Shown one piece after another: positions 5,622 to 5,783 of a stretch of 5,783 nt of DNA; position 1 is the stretch's first letter; every line of letters begins with the position of its first letter. The notes under the pieces were generated by a model. The model was not told where the DNA came from. It saw nothing but the letters and a program-made list of their open reading frames with translations, and searched no databases. Made by a program: the position numbers and the translations under genes. The stretch spans positions 1-5,783 of the forward strand of contig WFOM01000033.1 in the NCBI GenBank assembly GCA_015488075.1. Reading direction: 5' to 3'. The stretch is from Helicobacteraceae bacterium. GTDB lineage: Bacteria > Campylobacterota > Campylobacteria > Campylobacterales > Sulfurimonadaceae.

Positions 5622-5783
5622 ATGCAGACCTATCAAAAAAACTTACAAACTATAAAAACCAATAGAACTTTTTTATATCAAGAATTAAAAAAAATAAAAA
5701 CAAACGAAAACTTTGAAGTTTTTTTACCGCCAAATCAAACCTATGCAAATATACTTGATAAAAAAAACAATATACTCTTTTAC
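5622..5783 (+). CDS. Probable motility-associated factor (Maf/DUF115) glycosyltransferase, N-terminal part
   Basis: An open frame of 54 codons runs from ATG at 5622 to the window end with no stop: MQTYQKNLQTIKTNRTFLYQ and onward, including FEVFLPPNQTYANILD and ending NNILFY. AAGG at 5612-5615 with 6-nt spacing supports the start, and a sigma-54 promoter lies just upstream. The start of Maf proteins (flagellin glycosyltransferases thought to add pseudaminic or legionaminic acid) has the same pattern: an N-terminal helix with KNL..IK..N..LY..L, then a strand FEVF and a short IID/ILDKKNN-like segment. The position directly after flagellin fits this. Only the N-terminal end is visible, with no catalytic DUF115 domain, so the product is a family-level inference. 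Another flagellar accessory protein remains possible. Confidence 0.6.
   Translation, partial: MQTYQKNLQTIKTNRTFLYQELKKIKTNENFEVFLPPNQTYANILDKKNNILFY

Overview
The window looks like a member of the Campylobacterota (Epsilonproteobacteria), free-living or marine in style (Sulfurimonas/Arcobacter-like). This rests on the AT-rich sequence, the flagellin, whose N- and C-terminal ends closely resemble Campylobacter FlaA, and the placement of topA next to a flagellin gene, an arrangement also known in Helicobacter pylori. The genus cannot be fixed by reading alone. Bases 1-17 are not genomic: they match the Tn5/Nextera mosaic-end adapter, so the contig ends here artificially.

The left part (18-3307) is a compact leftward operon. 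It runs from topA (DNA topoisomerase I with four zinc-finger motifs), 4 bp later into a YfcE/MJ0936-type metallophosphoesterase, then with a 23-bp overlap into mntA (nucleotidyltransferase antitoxin), and with an 8-bp overlap into hepT (HEPN RNase toxin). hepT is cut off by the contig end and carries an apparent frameshift, so the toxin looks broken while its antitoxin is intact.

The divergent intergenic region (3308-3451) holds a near-ideal sigma-28 (FliA) promoter firing rightward, a possible -10 box for topA firing leftward, and a small hairpin that places the flagellin Shine-Dalgarno sequence in its loop. That hairpin is a candidate CsrA (FliW-CsrA) control site.

The right part (3452-5783) is motility. 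It has a large 683-residue flagellin whose central surface region carries two related beta-rich modules, a 12-residue repeat at the module junction, two Flagellin_IN-like repeats and a single dockerin/EF-hand-like calcium-binding loop. A triple amber stop and a hairpin terminator follow. Next come a textbook sigma-54 promoter (GG-N10-GC) and the first 54 codons of a probable motility-associated-factor (Maf/DUF115) flagellin glycosyltransferase. The flagellin (sigma-28) and its probable glycosylation enzyme (sigma-54) would therefore be adjacent but under different flagellar sigma factors.

No tRNA, rRNA, CRISPR array, insertion sequence or riboswitch was seen.
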